A stretch of DNA of 64,000 nt from Ornithinibacillus salinisoli (GTDB taxonomy: Bacteria > Bacillota > Bacilli > Bacillales > Amphibacillaceae). The number at the start of each line of letters is the position of its first letter. The first letter of the stretch is position 1. Below the pieces are notes generated by a model that saw only the letters and a program-made list of their open reading frames with translations, was not told the origin of the DNA and ran no database searches. The stretch lies in the NCBI RefSeq assembly GCF_042682545.1, contig NZ_JBHUHQ010000013.1. The stretch is one strand, 5' to 3'. The translations under genes were made by a program, and so were the position numbers. Positions 43,785-52,785 of this stretch are shown here, piece after piece.

Positions 43785-45635
43785 GTGAGTATAGCTACTC
43801 AAAATAAAGGCTTCGGCGCCGTGTTATGGGACTACTTAACAACAGTTGATCATAAAAAAATAGGTCAATTATATCTGTATGCAGGTGGTTTGTTTTTCTT
43901 ACTCGGCGGATTAGAAGCAATGATTATCCGAATACAATTAATTAAGCCTGAGAATGATTTCATTACTGCAGGTTTATATAATGAAATGATTACAATGCAT
44001 GGTACTACCATGATATTCTTGGCAGCCATGCCACTTTTGCTAGGCTTAATGAACGCGATTATGCCGTTACAAATTGGTGCTCGTGATGTAGCATTTCCAT
44101 TCTTGAATTCATTGGGTTTTTGGATGTTTTTATTTGGTGGAATCATGCTAAATGTAAGTTGGTTTACAGGTGGTGCACCTGATGCAGGTTGGACTGCATA
44201 TGCACCTTTATCAACAACATCTCCAGGACATGGTGTTGACTATTACATAATGGGACTACAGCTTTCTGGTGCGGGTACATTAATGGGTGGTATTAACTTT
44301 TTAGTTACTATCGTTAACATGCGTGCACCTGGAATGACTTATATGCGTATGCCATTATTTACATGGACATCATTTGTAATAAGTGTGCTAATTCTATTTG
44401 CATTCCCAGCATTAACTGTTGGTCTTTTCCTTTTGATGTTTGACCGTATGTTTGGCGCAGCGTTCTTTGATGTTGCATTAGGTGGAAATAGTATTATTTG
44501 GCAACATATCTTTTGGATATTTGGTCATCCGGAGGTATATATTCTGGTATTGCCGGCATTTGGTATATTCAGTGATATCTTCTCCACTTTCTCTAAAAAG
44601 CGATTGTTTGGTTATACAGCAATGGTATTTGCTACGATTTTAATTGCTTTCTTAGGATTCATGGTATGGGCTCACCACATGTTTACAGTAGGCATGGGGC
44701 CGGTAGCAAACTCCATTTTTGCGATTGCAACGATGGCTATTGCAGTACCAACAGGTATTAAGATCTTTAACTGGCTATTAACATTATGGGGTGGAAGTAT
44801 TACGATTAACTCTGCCATGTTATGGGCATTAGGTTTTATCCCGACATTCACACTAGGTGGGATGACTGGTGTAATGGTTGCAGCATCTGTTGCCGACTAC
44901 CAATATCATGACACATACTTTGTTGTAGCTCACTTCCACTACGTTATTGTTGGTGGTGTAGTATTTGGTATTTTTGCAGGTCTACATTATTGGTGGCCGA
45001 AGATATTTGGAAAAATCCTACATGAAGGAATGGGTAAGATAACATTCTGGACTTTCTTTATTGGATTCCATTTGACATTCTTTATACAACATTTCTTAGG
45101 CCTAATGGGTATGCCACGTCGTTACTGGGTATTCCTAAAAGACCAAGAGTTAGAAACTGGAAACTTAATTAGTACAGTCGGGGCATTTTTCATGGCTTTC
45201 GGTGTAATAGTATTTTTGATAAACATCATTTACACGACAGCTAAAGGTGAAAAAGCACCTGCTGATCCTTGGGATGGTCGTACATTAGAGTGGGCGATTT
45301 CTTCACCACCACCATACTATAACTTTAAACAATTGCCACTTGTTCGTGGTTTAGACCCATTATGGATTGAGAAAATGGAAGGTAAAGGAAAAATGACTCC
45401 TGCAGAGCCATTAGGAGATGTTCACATGCCAAATGGATCTATCATTCCTTTCATTATGTCTCTCGGATTCTTTATCGCAAGTTTTGGTTTCATTTATCAA
45501 ACAAATTACAATATAGCTTATATTTTCCTATTCGGAGGAATGGCTATTGGTTTAGGTAGTATGTTAGTTCGATCACTTAAAGATGATCATGGCTATCATA
45601 TTACGAAAGAAGAACTAGAAAGGGAGGCTGACTAA
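43785..45635 (+). CDS. ctaD: caa3 cytochrome c oxidase subunit I
   Basis: The catalytic subunit with heme a, heme a3 and CuB. The His of MHGTTMIF, the crosslinked His-Tyr of FGHPEVYIL, the CuB pair WAHHMF, and the heme ligands of VAHFHYVIVGG are intact. Fourteen or so membrane segments in 616 residues. GTG start with GGGAGG upstream. One base separates it from ctaE, so the operon is tightly coupled. Confidence 0.97.
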   Translation: MSIATQNKGFGAVLWDYLTTVDHKKIGQLYLYAGGLFFLLGGLEAMIIRIQLIKPENDFITAGLYNEMITMHGTTMIFLAAMPLLLGLMNAIMPLQIGARDVAFPFLNSLGFWMFLFGGIMLNVSWFTGGAPDAGWTAYAPLSTTSPGHGVDYYIMGLQLSGAGTLMGGINFLVTIVNMRAPGMTYMRMPLFTWTSFVISVLILFAFPALTVGLFLLMFDRMFGAAFFDVALGGNSIIWQHIFWIFGHPEVYILVLPAFGIFSDIFSTFSKKRLFGYTAMVFATILIAFLGFMVWAHHMFTVGMGPVANSIFAIATMAIAVPTGIKIFNWLLTLWGGSITINSAMLWALGFIPTFTLGGMTGVMVAASVADYQYHDTYFVVAHFHYVIVGGVVFGIFAGLHYWWPKIFGKILHEGMGKITFWTFFIGFHLTFFIQHFLGLMGMPRRYWVFLKDQELETGNLISTVGAFFMAFGVIVFLINIIYTTAKGEKAPADPWDGRTLEWAISSPPPYYNFKQLPLVRGLDPLWIEKMEGKGKMTPAEPLGDVHMPNGSIIPFIMSLGFFIASFGFIYQTNYNIAYIFLFGGMAIGLGSMLVRSLKDDHGYHITKEELEREAD

Positions 45636-45636
45636 T

Positions 45637-46260
45637 ATGAGTCACGATCATTCCTTGAATCCAGAAACTATGCCACATAATCCAGAGAAAGCTACACTTG
45701 AAGGCAAAAATAAATTTACGGGTCTTTGGTTCTTTCTTGGAGGAGAGACAGTTCTTTTCGCAAGTTTATTCGGTACCTATTTAGCTTTAAAAAATTCAAC
45801 AGCTGGTGGTCCTGCAGCAGAAGAACTATTTGGCTTAGAACTAGTTTTCATTATGACAATGTTGCTACTTACTAGTTCATTAACTAGTGTATATGCAATG
45901 TATCATATGAAAAATAATGATTTTAAAAAGATGCAGTTATGGTTAGCGATTACGGGATTATTAGGACTAGGATTTCTTTCTTTAGAAATTTACGAGTTCT
46001 ATCACTATATTCACCATTATGAGTTTACATTCCGTTCATCTGCTTTTGGTTCAGCTTTCTACACGTTAGTTGGATTCCATGGTGGACACGTATTGTTTGG
46101 ACTTTGCTGGTTAGTAGCTATCATGGTTCGTAATGCTAAAAGAGGTTTGAATTTATACAACGCGCCTAAATTCAACACGTTCAGTTTATACTGGCACTTT
46201 ATCGATGTAGTTTGGGTATTTATTTTCACAGTTGTATACTTGATGGGGAAGGTGGGGTAA
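45637..46260 (+). CDS. ctaE: caa3 cytochrome c oxidase subunit III
   Basis: Five membrane segments with the subunit III features WFFLGGETVLFASLFGTYL, FYTLVGFHGGHVLFG and FSLYWHFIDVVWVFIF. 207 residues. The SD GGGAGG lies in the ctaD end. Confidence 0.96.
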   Translation: MSHDHSLNPETMPHNPEKATLEGKNKFTGLWFFLGGETVLFASLFGTYLALKNSTAGGPAAEELFGLELVFIMTMLLLTSSLTSVYAMYHMKNNDFKKMQLWLAITGLLGLGFLSLEIYEFYHYIHHYEFTFRSSAFGSAFYTLVGFHGGHVLFGLCWLVAIMVRNAKRGLNLYNAPKFNTFSLYWHFIDVVWVFIFTVVYLMGKVG

Positions 46261-46263
46261 GCA

Positions 46264-46581
46264 ATGGCAAATGACACCAAAACCGGAATTGATTCGTTCC
46301 ATAAACAAAAGCATAAAGACGAAATGGTAAAACAGATAATTACGTTTGCATTAATGATTGTTTTTACAATTATTGCATTCGTTGTCGTATTAACTGAAAT
46401 GGATAAATTCTTCGCACTTCCTTTATTACTGTTACTAGCAGTAGTACAGGTCGGATTCCAATTTTATTATTTCATGCATATGAAGGATAAGGGACATGAA
46501 ATGCCGTCTTTAATGATCTACGGCGGGATTGGAGCAGCGATCATAACCGTATTAGCTCTTACCTTAATCATTTGGTGGTAA
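46264..46581 (+). CDS. ctaF: caa3 cytochrome c oxidase subunit IV
   Basis: A 105-residue protein with three membrane segments; 'VVQVGFQFYYFMHMKDKGHE' is the COX4 prokaryotic signature. It lies three bases after ctaE and ends the oxidase operon before a terminator. Confidence 0.94.
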   Translation: MANDTKTGIDSFHKQKHKDEMVKQIITFALMIVFTIIAFVVVLTEMDKFFALPLLLLLAVVQVGFQFYYFMHMKDKGHEMPSLMIYGGIGAAIITVLALTLIIWW

Positions 46582-46592
46582 GCTTAAATGAG

Positions 46593-46623
46593 AAAAAGAT
46601 CAGGATGTTTCCTGATCTTTTTT
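46593..46623 (+). terminator. Terminator of ctaCDEF
   Basis: Thirteen-base arms AAAAAGATCAGGA and TCCTGATCTTTTT with a 4-base loop. Confidence 0.85.
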
Positions 46624-46752
46624 CACATTGTATATTCGGTAAATTCTACCAGTCATTGTTTGATTTTACGTAAAATGTCACATTTATTAGGTTTTTCAGT
46701 TCGAAAATACGTTATACTACAAACTATACTAGCTTTCTTGGAGTGAATTTTT

Positions 46753-47664
46753 ATGTGGTTAGAACTACAGATTTTTGGATTTCGAGCATTATGGAGTCCG
46801 TATTTCTTTTTATTTGTAATTGGACTAGGGATATTATATTTTCTAGTAACAGGACCACTACGTCATAAATTTTATGCTGGGGCGGAATCAGTAAGTGTCA
46901 AACAGCAAGTATTCTTTTATACTGGTTTAGTATTACTTTATGCAGTGAAAGGATCTCCAGTTGATTTATTGACGCATATTATGCTCACAGCACATATGAT
47001 GCAAATGGCGATTTATTTAATTGTATTTCCGATCCTGATCATAAAGGGGATACCAACCTGGTTGTGGGAAAAGGTTCTACTAAAGCCATTGATTAGACCT
47101 GTTATGAGATTGTTAACCTTACCACTTATATCAATTTTATTATTTAATACATTATTTTCGTTGTATCATATACCAGCAGTGTTTAATTTTGCTAAATCGT
47201 CTTTGGTTGCACATACGTCCATTTCGATCATCCTATTAGTTGCTGCTTTTATCGTATGGTTTCCGGTAATTTCTCCTTTGAAGGAATTTGATCGGATGAA
47301 GCCACTCGGAAAGATATTTTATATATTCGGTAATAGTGTATTAATTACGCCTGCTTGTGTCCTTATTATATTCTCCAATGTACCACTTTATGAAGCGTAT
47401 AGTGCCGGTGGTGCATGGTTACAAGCGATGAGTCTATGTGTACCTGCAGATATCTTAAATGGTCTTGCATTTGAAATATCTGGCCCAGAAATGTTCTCAA
47501 CAATGAGCGCATTGGAGGATCAGCAACTTGGGGGAATTATTATGAAAATCATGCAGGAAATTACGTATGGTGTAATTTTAGCACGAGTTTTCTATGGTTG
47601 GTTTAATCCCGAAAGTCATAAGATCGATCCGCTACCAGTGGCAAATGCAACAGAGTCACATTAA
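46753..47664 (+). CDS. ctaG: caa3 oxidase assembly factor CtaG
   Basis: A membrane protein of the caa3_CtaG family with about seven segments; 'TGLVLLYAVKGSPVDLLTHIMLTAHMMQM' and 'PLISILLFNTLFSLYHIPAVFNFA' are typical. It is needed for caa3 assembly in B. subtilis. 303 residues. SD TTGGAGTG. It is not related to the copper-binding CtaG/Cox11 of proteobacteria. Confidence 0.93.
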   Translation: MWLELQIFGFRALWSPYFFLFVIGLGILYFLVTGPLRHKFYAGAESVSVKQQVFFYTGLVLLYAVKGSPVDLLTHIMLTAHMMQMAIYLIVFPILIIKGIPTWLWEKVLLKPLIRPVMRLLTLPLISILLFNTLFSLYHIPAVFNFAKSSLVAHTSISIILLVAAFIVWFPVISPLKEFDRMKPLGKIFYIFGNSVLITPACVLIIFSNVPLYEAYSAGGAWLQAMSLCVPADILNGLAFEISGPEMFSTMSALEDQQLGGIIMKIMQEITYGVILARVFYGWFNPESHKIDPLPVANATESH

Positions 47665-47779
47665 CAGTTATTAAAATTTTCACTATCGAAAAGTACAATA
47701 CAAAAATTATTGTGCTTTTCGCCCCTATGAACTAGTAGTATGGAATGGTTGAAGTAAATGTTGAAAGGAATTGTAGTAA

Positions 47780-48235
47780 ATGGCTATATTACCGACAATA
47801 AGTACATTTTTTATATTGCTAAGTGCAATTTTAGTAGCAATTGGCTGGCGATTAATCGTAAAAGGAAACAAAAGAGCGCATAAAAAAGTTATGATTTCTG
47901 CTGCAATAAGTGCATTATTGTTTTTTATTATCTATGCTTCTCGTACGATATTTGTAGGAAACACTAGTTTCGGTGGACCAGAGGAGCTAAAAATATATTA
48001 CACGCTCTTTTTAGTGTTTCACATTTGTTTAGCAACTACAGGAGCAGTTTTCGGTATTGTTACATTAGTATTGGCATTTAAAAGGAAGATCTCGATACAT
48101 AGAAAAGTTGGACCCATTACTAGTGTGATTTGGTTCTTTAGTGCTATAACTGGAATAATGGTATATTTATTGCTCTATGTTTTATATGATGGTGGAGAAA
48201 CTACGAGTTTAATAAAAGCTATTTTAGGAACATAA
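47780..48235 (+). CDS. ctaM: DUF420 family membrane protein (CtaM/YozB type)
   Basis: A 151-residue protein with four membrane segments and conserved His in 'RAHKKVM', 'FHICLATTG' and 'IHRKVG'. These place it in DUF420, which includes B. subtilis YozB and Staphylococcus CtaM, a factor needed for heme-A oxidase function. Its place next to ctaG supports an oxidase assembly role. The SD AAAGGAA is at a long 9-10 base distance. Confidence 0.85.
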   Translation: MAILPTISTFFILLSAILVAIGWRLIVKGNKRAHKKVMISAAISALLFFIIYASRTIFVGNTSFGGPEELKIYYTLFLVFHICLATTGAVFGIVTLVLAFKRKISIHRKVGPITSVIWFFSAITGIMVYLLLYVLYDGGETTSLIKAILGT

Positions 48236-48272
48236 AAAAACAGTGTGAGAATGAACTCTCACACTGTTTTTA
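48233..48272. terminator. Bidirectional terminator ctaM / permease
   Basis: Fifteen-base arms AAAAACAGTGTGAGA and TCTCACACTGTTTTT with a 6-base loop, T-runs on both strands. Confidence 0.85.
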
Positions 48273-49328
48273 TATTTTTATATCCCATTTTATTATTCCA
48301 GCTTCTCTTGCTGAATTAAATAAAATTACTGACAGCGGCCCTAAAATAAATCCGAAAATACCTAGTAGTTGTAACCCTAAAAACATTGCGATTAAGGTTG
48401 CTAGCGGTGATAGTCCTATATGGTGTCCCATCACTTTTGGCTCTACCGTTCTTCGAATAGCTAGTAGGATGATAGCTAACAACGATAATTTAATCCCCAT
48501 CGCGATATCTCCGGCTAAAAACATAAATAATGCCCATGGCCCTAATATGATGATGGAACCTATTATAGGGATTAAATCTATTAACCAAATGATGATCGAC
48601 ATCACGATTGCAATATCAGGTACGATGAGAAATAGACCGATTAATGTAACTAAAAATATCGGGATACTTACAAGGAATTGCGCTTTAAAGAAACCAACGA
48701 TTACACTTCTAACACGACTTGTCATAAAGGACACTTTTTCCGCTGTTTCCTTTGTCATTAGTTGATAGGTTTTTTCTGTTAATTTTGGTAATTCTAGCAT
48801 AAACAAGAACAAAGCAATTAAATACACAATAAAACTAATTAAATACTCTGGTATTGCTGCAAAAGCGGAAGAGATTCTTTCAATCGTTATTTTATCTCGA
48901 ACGATTTCACTTAAATCAGTTATGTAACTTTCAATACTGTTTGAAATATCTTCAAAAAATTCAGGTGGCAAATCTTTCGTGTATTGTCTAAGTTCTTCTT
49001 CCCAATCGGCATATATTTCTTTCAGTTGTGTGACATAAGTAGGTACGGTCTCTACAAAAGTGACGGTTTGCCCAACTGCTTTCGTCACAATAAATGTTCC
49101 GACAAACCCAGTTAGTAATATAAATAGTAGAAATACGATTAATACAGAGTTGCTTCTACTAAGTTTAATTTTCCCTTGAATCAATCGTATAGCTGGATTG
49201 AGTGCCAGTGCGGTGATCAGGGCAATTATTAATGGGAGTGATATCGGTAAAATAAAATAAAGCATTAATAATAAGACAATTGCTAAAATTATTAAATTCC
49301 ATTGACGTTTCGTAATTTTAAGGAACAA
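48270..49328 (-). CDS. AI-2E family transporter
   Basis: A membrane protein of the AI-2E/PerM superfamily: eight hydrophobic segments and the C-terminal 'GHHIGLSPLATLIAMFLGLQLLGIFGFILGPLSVI' region, which is the family core. Members transport varied substrates (some are Na+/H+ antiporters), so quorum signalling should not be assumed. 352 residues. Start is TTG 49328, 12 bases after GGAG. An ATG (49335) at ideal spacing from the same SD opens only a five-codon ORF. Confidence 0.85.
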   Translation of the reverse strand: MFLKITKRQWNLIILAIVLLLMLYFILPISLPLIIALITALALNPAIRLIQGKIKLSRSNSVLIVFLLFILLTGFVGTFIVTKAVGQTVTFVETVPTYVTQLKEIYADWEEELRQYTKDLPPEFFEDISNSIESYITDLSEIVRDKITIERISSAFAAIPEYLISFIVYLIALFLFMLELPKLTEKTYQLMTKETAEKVSFMTSRVRSVIVGFFKAQFLVSIPIFLVTLIGLFLIVPDIAIVMSIIIWLIDLIPIIGSIIILGPWALFMFLAGDIAMGIKLSLLAIILLAIRRTVEPKVMGHHIGLSPLATLIAMFLGLQLLGIFGFILGPLSVILFNSAREAGIIKWDIKI

Positions 49329-49435
49329 AAGGCATATGGTCTCCTTTCAAAAGCTCTAAAATTAAATCTATTACCTATGAAAAATATAGCATGTATTTAA
49401 GGTTTTGAACAGATTTATATTGTTAAATCTATATG

Positions 49436-49467
49436 AAGAAGCCAACAGCTCATACATAGCTGTTGGC
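49436..49467 (-). terminator. Terminator of ylbA
   Basis: Perfect 10-base arms GCCAACAGCT and AGCTGTTGGC with a 7-base loop; the tail is TTCTTC on the minus strand. Confidence 0.7.
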
Positions 49468-49492
49468 AGATTGTAAGGTTCATACGTAGCTA

Positions 49493-49858
49493 TTATTTTT
49501 CGTAAGAAGTTAATTCTTCTTTCACTTTCGCTACAAGCTTATGAGCACGTTCAACAAGATTTTCTGGGAAATTTTCTTCTTCACCATATTCTACACCATG
49601 TGGATAGTAATGCTTACCTAAGAGTGGTGTCAATAATTTTATAACAGCATTTCCACGATCTACATCACCTTCAAGAGCATAACCTTGAATTCGGATATAA
49701 TATGTAATATTTTTTTCTTTAGAACCAATTTTATAATCATATGTAACACGTTCATAATCCCATTGACCTGCTCGAATAAAAGCGTGTTTACCCATAATAT
49801 GATCAAGGGGTTTAAGATCCATAACGGTATCTTCAATTCCTAAATTCTCTAGTTTCAT
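49493..49858 (-). CDS. ylbA: YugN-like family protein YlbA
   Basis: A 121-residue soluble protein starting MKLENLGIEDTVMDLKPLDHIM; the 'AGQWDYERVTYDYKIG' segment matches the YugN/YlbA family. Function unknown. ATG 49858 is seven bases after AGGTG; the GTG at 49873 lies before that SD. It is first of the ylb block, though inverted relative to ylbC. Confidence 0.85.
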   Translation of the reverse strand: MKLENLGIEDTVMDLKPLDHIMGKHAFIRAGQWDYERVTYDYKIGSKEKNITYYIRIQGYALEGDVDRGNAVIKLLTPLLGKHYYPHGVEYGEEENFPENLVERAHKLVAKVKEELTSYEK

Positions 49859-49893
49859 CTTTTTACACCTCACAATTTATCATCACTAAAACT

Positions 49894-49922
49894 ATAATAG
49901 TACGAAATACTCTAACTTGCAA
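49894..49922 (-). promoter_or_regulatory. SigA-type promoter of ylbA
   Basis: On the minus strand TTGCAA (49917-49922) and TATTAT (49894-49899) are 17 bases apart, about 35 bases from the ylbA start. Confidence 0.6.
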
Positions 49923-50085
49923 CGGAAAAGGAAAACATTTTCAGACTGGCTAGATAATGCGTTCATGAAATTGAAACAAATTTTAGACATTATAATTATT
50001 TAAATTTAGTATAACGAGTAAGCATGTAATTATAATCTAGTACATATAGTTAATTATATGAACAATTGAAAGAAGGAGATTATAG

Positions 50086-51153
50086 ATGCGCTTATTACGA
50101 AGTATAATTACTCTAGTAGTCATTGCCATAACAATATTTTTCTTTCTTGATAAGAATAATGTGATCCCAAGAGAGGCAATAGACCATATAACACTAGTTT
50201 TAGATGAGAAGAAACATGATGTACCTACTAAAAAGATACCAGAAAAAATACGTACTGATCAAAAACTAGCAGGGGATCTATTTCATTGGATAGGTAGGGA
50301 AACCGATGAATTAATAGAAAAGTATGGGGAGCCAGAACGGAAAGATAGGAGTGCGTATGATTATGAATGGTGGGTCTACTCAAATGCGGAAACGAAGTAT
50401 ATGCAATTTGGTGTAATCGATAATGAAATTAAAACTATTTTTGCAACTGGAACAGAATTGGAGATAGAACCATTTGTAATCGGAGACACCTATGAATCAA
50501 TCGATAAGGTTCTTTCCTTTTCGGATGAAGTAACCTATAATAAAGGACTCTCATCATATACATTCCAATTAAATGACGAAGATGTAAATAGACGTCCATT
50601 AGCCAAGGTTACGGATGATTTATTTATTCAAAGCTATTTTGATACGTTTACGAATCGTCTTTCTTCTATACGAATTTTGTCCGGAGATATACTATTACAA
50701 CATCGCCCATATGCTTTACAGTATCGGGGAAACCTTCCAGAATCACCAGATTTTAGTGAAAAAGAGTGGCACACCATTGAAAGTGGGATGGAAAAACAAA
50801 TTTTTGACATTTCTAATGTAATTCGTCAGTCTAATGAAAAATCGTTACTAAGTTGGGATGACACAGTACATGAAGTTGCCTATTTACACAGTAAGGATAT
50901 GTATGAGAACAATTATTTCTCCCATTACGGTTTAAATGGAGAGGGTTTAAAAGAGCGACTTGCAGATAAAGATGTTTATTATTTTGCTGCTGGAGAGAAC
51001 ATTGCTGCTCAATATGTAGATGCACCTGCTGCAGTAGAAGGATGGTTAAATAGTGAAGGACACCGTGAAGCTTTACTGAGTAGTAAATATACTCATTTGG
51101 GTGTCGGTGTTTTTCGATTCTATTATACACAAAACTTTTTAACGAAACCGTAA
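50086..51153 (+). CDS. ylbC: CAP-superfamily protein YlbC
   Basis: An N-terminal membrane anchor (residues 1-22), a CAP-associated domain (about 60-200; IGRETDELIEKYGEPERKD, YEWWVYSN), then a CAP/SCP domain with VAYLHSKDMYENNYFSHYGLNGEG, AAGENIAAQYVD and GHREALLSSKYTHLGVGVF. The His and Glu residues of the CAP cavity are present. Extracellular; function unknown. 355 residues. SD GAAGGAG. Confidence 0.9.
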   Translation: MRLLRSIITLVVIAITIFFFLDKNNVIPREAIDHITLVLDEKKHDVPTKKIPEKIRTDQKLAGDLFHWIGRETDELIEKYGEPERKDRSAYDYEWWVYSNAETKYMQFGVIDNEIKTIFATGTELEIEPFVIGDTYESIDKVLSFSDEVTYNKGLSSYTFQLNDEDVNRRPLAKVTDDLFIQSYFDTFTNRLSSIRILSGDILLQHRPYALQYRGNLPESPDFSEKEWHTIESGMEKQIFDISNVIRQSNEKSLLSWDDTVHEVAYLHSKDMYENNYFSHYGLNGEGLKERLADKDVYYFAAGENIAAQYVDAPAAVEGWLNSEGHREALLSSKYTHLGVGVFRFYYTQNFLTKP

Positions 51154-51154
51154 G

Positions 51155-51183
51155 AAAACGCATACTTCACATGCGTTTTTTTG
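51155..51183 (+). terminator. Terminator of ylbC
   Basis: AAAACGCAT and ATGCGTTTT arms with a 7-base loop, then TTT. Confidence 0.8.
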
Positions 51184-51313
51184 TTTGGCTGTTTTCTAAA
51201 AGATTGTTGCTTTTTCCAAGTAATGAATCATAATGAATAGTTGATGTAAAATGTGCAATAACTTTCGCTTGGATTTACTTTCTTTCACACTTTCGAAGGG
51301 ATTGCTATACAAC

Positions 51314-51650
51314 CGCTCTGGCAGAATACTTCGCTTTCACTTCCAGCACAAGTGCGACATCTGTTCAAGCTCCTTTAGGTCGCTTTTACAGTGTCTACTT
51401 TGCCGCGGGCACGGCCTCAGCCAGGGTACTTCTCGATTATGCTTCTCCGTTCCCTTGCGCCGAGGAAATATACTTCGGAGCGTAACTGGAAGACGCAGGC
51501 GCATCTGCGGGGTCTTCGGACACGTGCTGTTCCCGCAGGACAAGTGTTTTCGGTGGGCCGAGTAATCGCAGGACAAGGAATGCTACGGCAGCATTGCATC
51601 GCACGAAGAAAATTGATTTATATTTTCGAGGAGTCTACGTATTCTGCCTA
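51314..51650. repeat. GC-rich intergenic element with terminal inverted repeats
   Basis: This stretch is markedly GC-rich against AT-rich neighbours. It is bounded by GGCAGAATAC (51320) and GTATTCTGCC (51639), a perfect 10-base inverted repeat. Inside are ACTTCGCTTTC and CCGCGGGC blocks shared with the element at 51.76 kb, and a GAAGACGCAG/CTGC-GTCTTC hairpin. ORFs on both strands are present but lack SD sites and protein-like composition. It looks like a dispersed Bacillaceae repeat. 51184-51313 and 51651-51762 hold nothing recognisable. Confidence 0.6.
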
Positions 51651-51762
51651 CGCTGATGGTAGTAATCTGGTTATGGAGTGGTAGTAACCCATGCTATCAA
51701 CATTCAGTGAGGCTCTTCTATCCAATACATGTAATGAAGTTGTAATCCACTATTCTAGCGGA

Positions 51763-51867
51763 AGAAATACACGAAGACTCCTGCGGGAGGAAAGGCATCG
51801 GTGAGACCCCACAGTGCGTAGCACGAGGAGGCTCACCAGCCGCCCGCGGAAAGCGAAGTGTATTTCT
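51763..51867. repeat. 105-bp nested-hairpin GC-rich element
   Basis: The ends AGAAATACAC and GTGTATTTCT are perfect inverted repeats. Inside, GCGGG (51783) pairs with CCCGC (51843), GGTGAG (51800) with CTCACC (51832), and GTGC (51814) with GCAC (51821). The four stems nest into one rod. The pattern 'CTCCTGCGGGAG ... GCCCGCGGAAAGCGAAGT' is, as I recall, dispersed in Bacillaceae genomes. 51868-52100, up to ylbD, shows no gene. Confidence 0.7.
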
Positions 51868-52100
51868 GGAGCGAGGTTTGGTGCAGTACATTTAATCTCA
51901 AATTTCACCACGTTTTTCATAATGAGTTGCTTCGCATTCTATATAAAAACAGCAACAAACTATACGAAAGAGTCTTTTGTTTTACAAAAGCCCTAGATTT
52001 CTACCAATAGTCATTTTGCACATGGTATACCCCCTTAGCATAAATTATTAAAGGATAAAATGTATAAATGACTAGTTTTTATGAAAATGGGGTGAACGAC

Positions 52101-52484
52101 ATGAGCGATGATTTACATCCGAAAATTGTTGCTTTCAAACAATTCATTAATGATCATCCGAAACTTAGAGAAGAAATAAGAAAGAGTGGAAGGTCATGGC
52201 AAGAATATTATGAAAAATGGGTACTTCTAGGAGAAGATGATCCAATGTGGCAGGAATTTGGAGAAGATGATAATAAGTCAACGAAAAAGTCAGGGAATAA
52301 GTCTGAATTCTTCAACCAATTGATGAAGTTAACGGAGAATGTTGATGTGGATAAAGTGCAAAAACAAGTTCATGAACTGAGTGGTACAGTATCAACATTA
52401 CAAGAATTACTTGGTCAATTTCAAGATAAGAAGAAAGCGAATCCGATGACGAGAAATCAACCATATAATTGGTTTCGGGATTGA
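52101..52484 (+). CDS. ylbD: YlbD-like protein
   Basis: A 127-residue protein starting MSDDLHPKIVAFKQFINDHPKL, with 'WQEYYEKWVLLGEDDPMWQEF'. YlbD of B. subtilis is a putative coat protein. ATG 52101 is just after GGGGTGAACGAC; the frame from 52068 has no SD. It is rich in Lys, Glu and Gln and probably helical. It heads the ylbD-ylbE-ylbF-ylbG run. Confidence 0.87.
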   Translation: MSDDLHPKIVAFKQFINDHPKLREEIRKSGRSWQEYYEKWVLLGEDDPMWQEFGEDDNKSTKKSGNKSEFFNQLMKLTENVDVDKVQKQVHELSGTVSTLQELLGQFQDKKKANPMTRNQPYNWFRD

Positions 52485-52492
52485 CTTCGGAT

Positions 52493-52726
52493 ATGAATAA
52501 AACATGCTATGATTATTTAAAATCTCGTCCGGAGTTATTACATTTTGTTCGTCATAATCCAATATGGTATCGTTACTTGTCCAGGGATCCGAGTAGCTTA
52601 CCTGAAATAGAAAAGGAAGCAAAGCGGTTTTATGGTAAGACTTTTCCGCAACAAGTTGAAAAGATAAATGGCCACGTACAGATGGTAGGTATGTTGTTGC
52701 AATTTGCTGAAACGATGAAAGATTAG
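52493..52726 (+). CDS. ylbE: YlbE-like protein
   Basis: A 77-residue protein, MNKTCYDYLKSRPELLHFVRHNPIWYRYLSRDP, a clear YlbE match. The ATG at 52493 begins eight bases after the ylbD stop and has no strong SD, so translation may depend on coupling. A TTG at 52469 inside ylbD is an alternative start. Function unknown. Confidence 0.82.
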   Translation: MNKTCYDYLKSRPELLHFVRHNPIWYRYLSRDPSSLPEIEKEAKRFYGKTFPQQVEKINGHVQMVGMLLQFAETMKD

Positions 52727-52785
52727 ACGTTTTCATTTTCACCAGGGAGAAATAATGGTAAGATAAAGGTGGAGGTGATTTACGT

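Noticed and set aside
51337..51684. Four overlapping ORFs of 60-97 codons in the GC-rich element
   Set aside because: Rich in Arg, Cys and Ser in every frame, no SD, and bounded by inverted repeats; best read as non-coding repeat.
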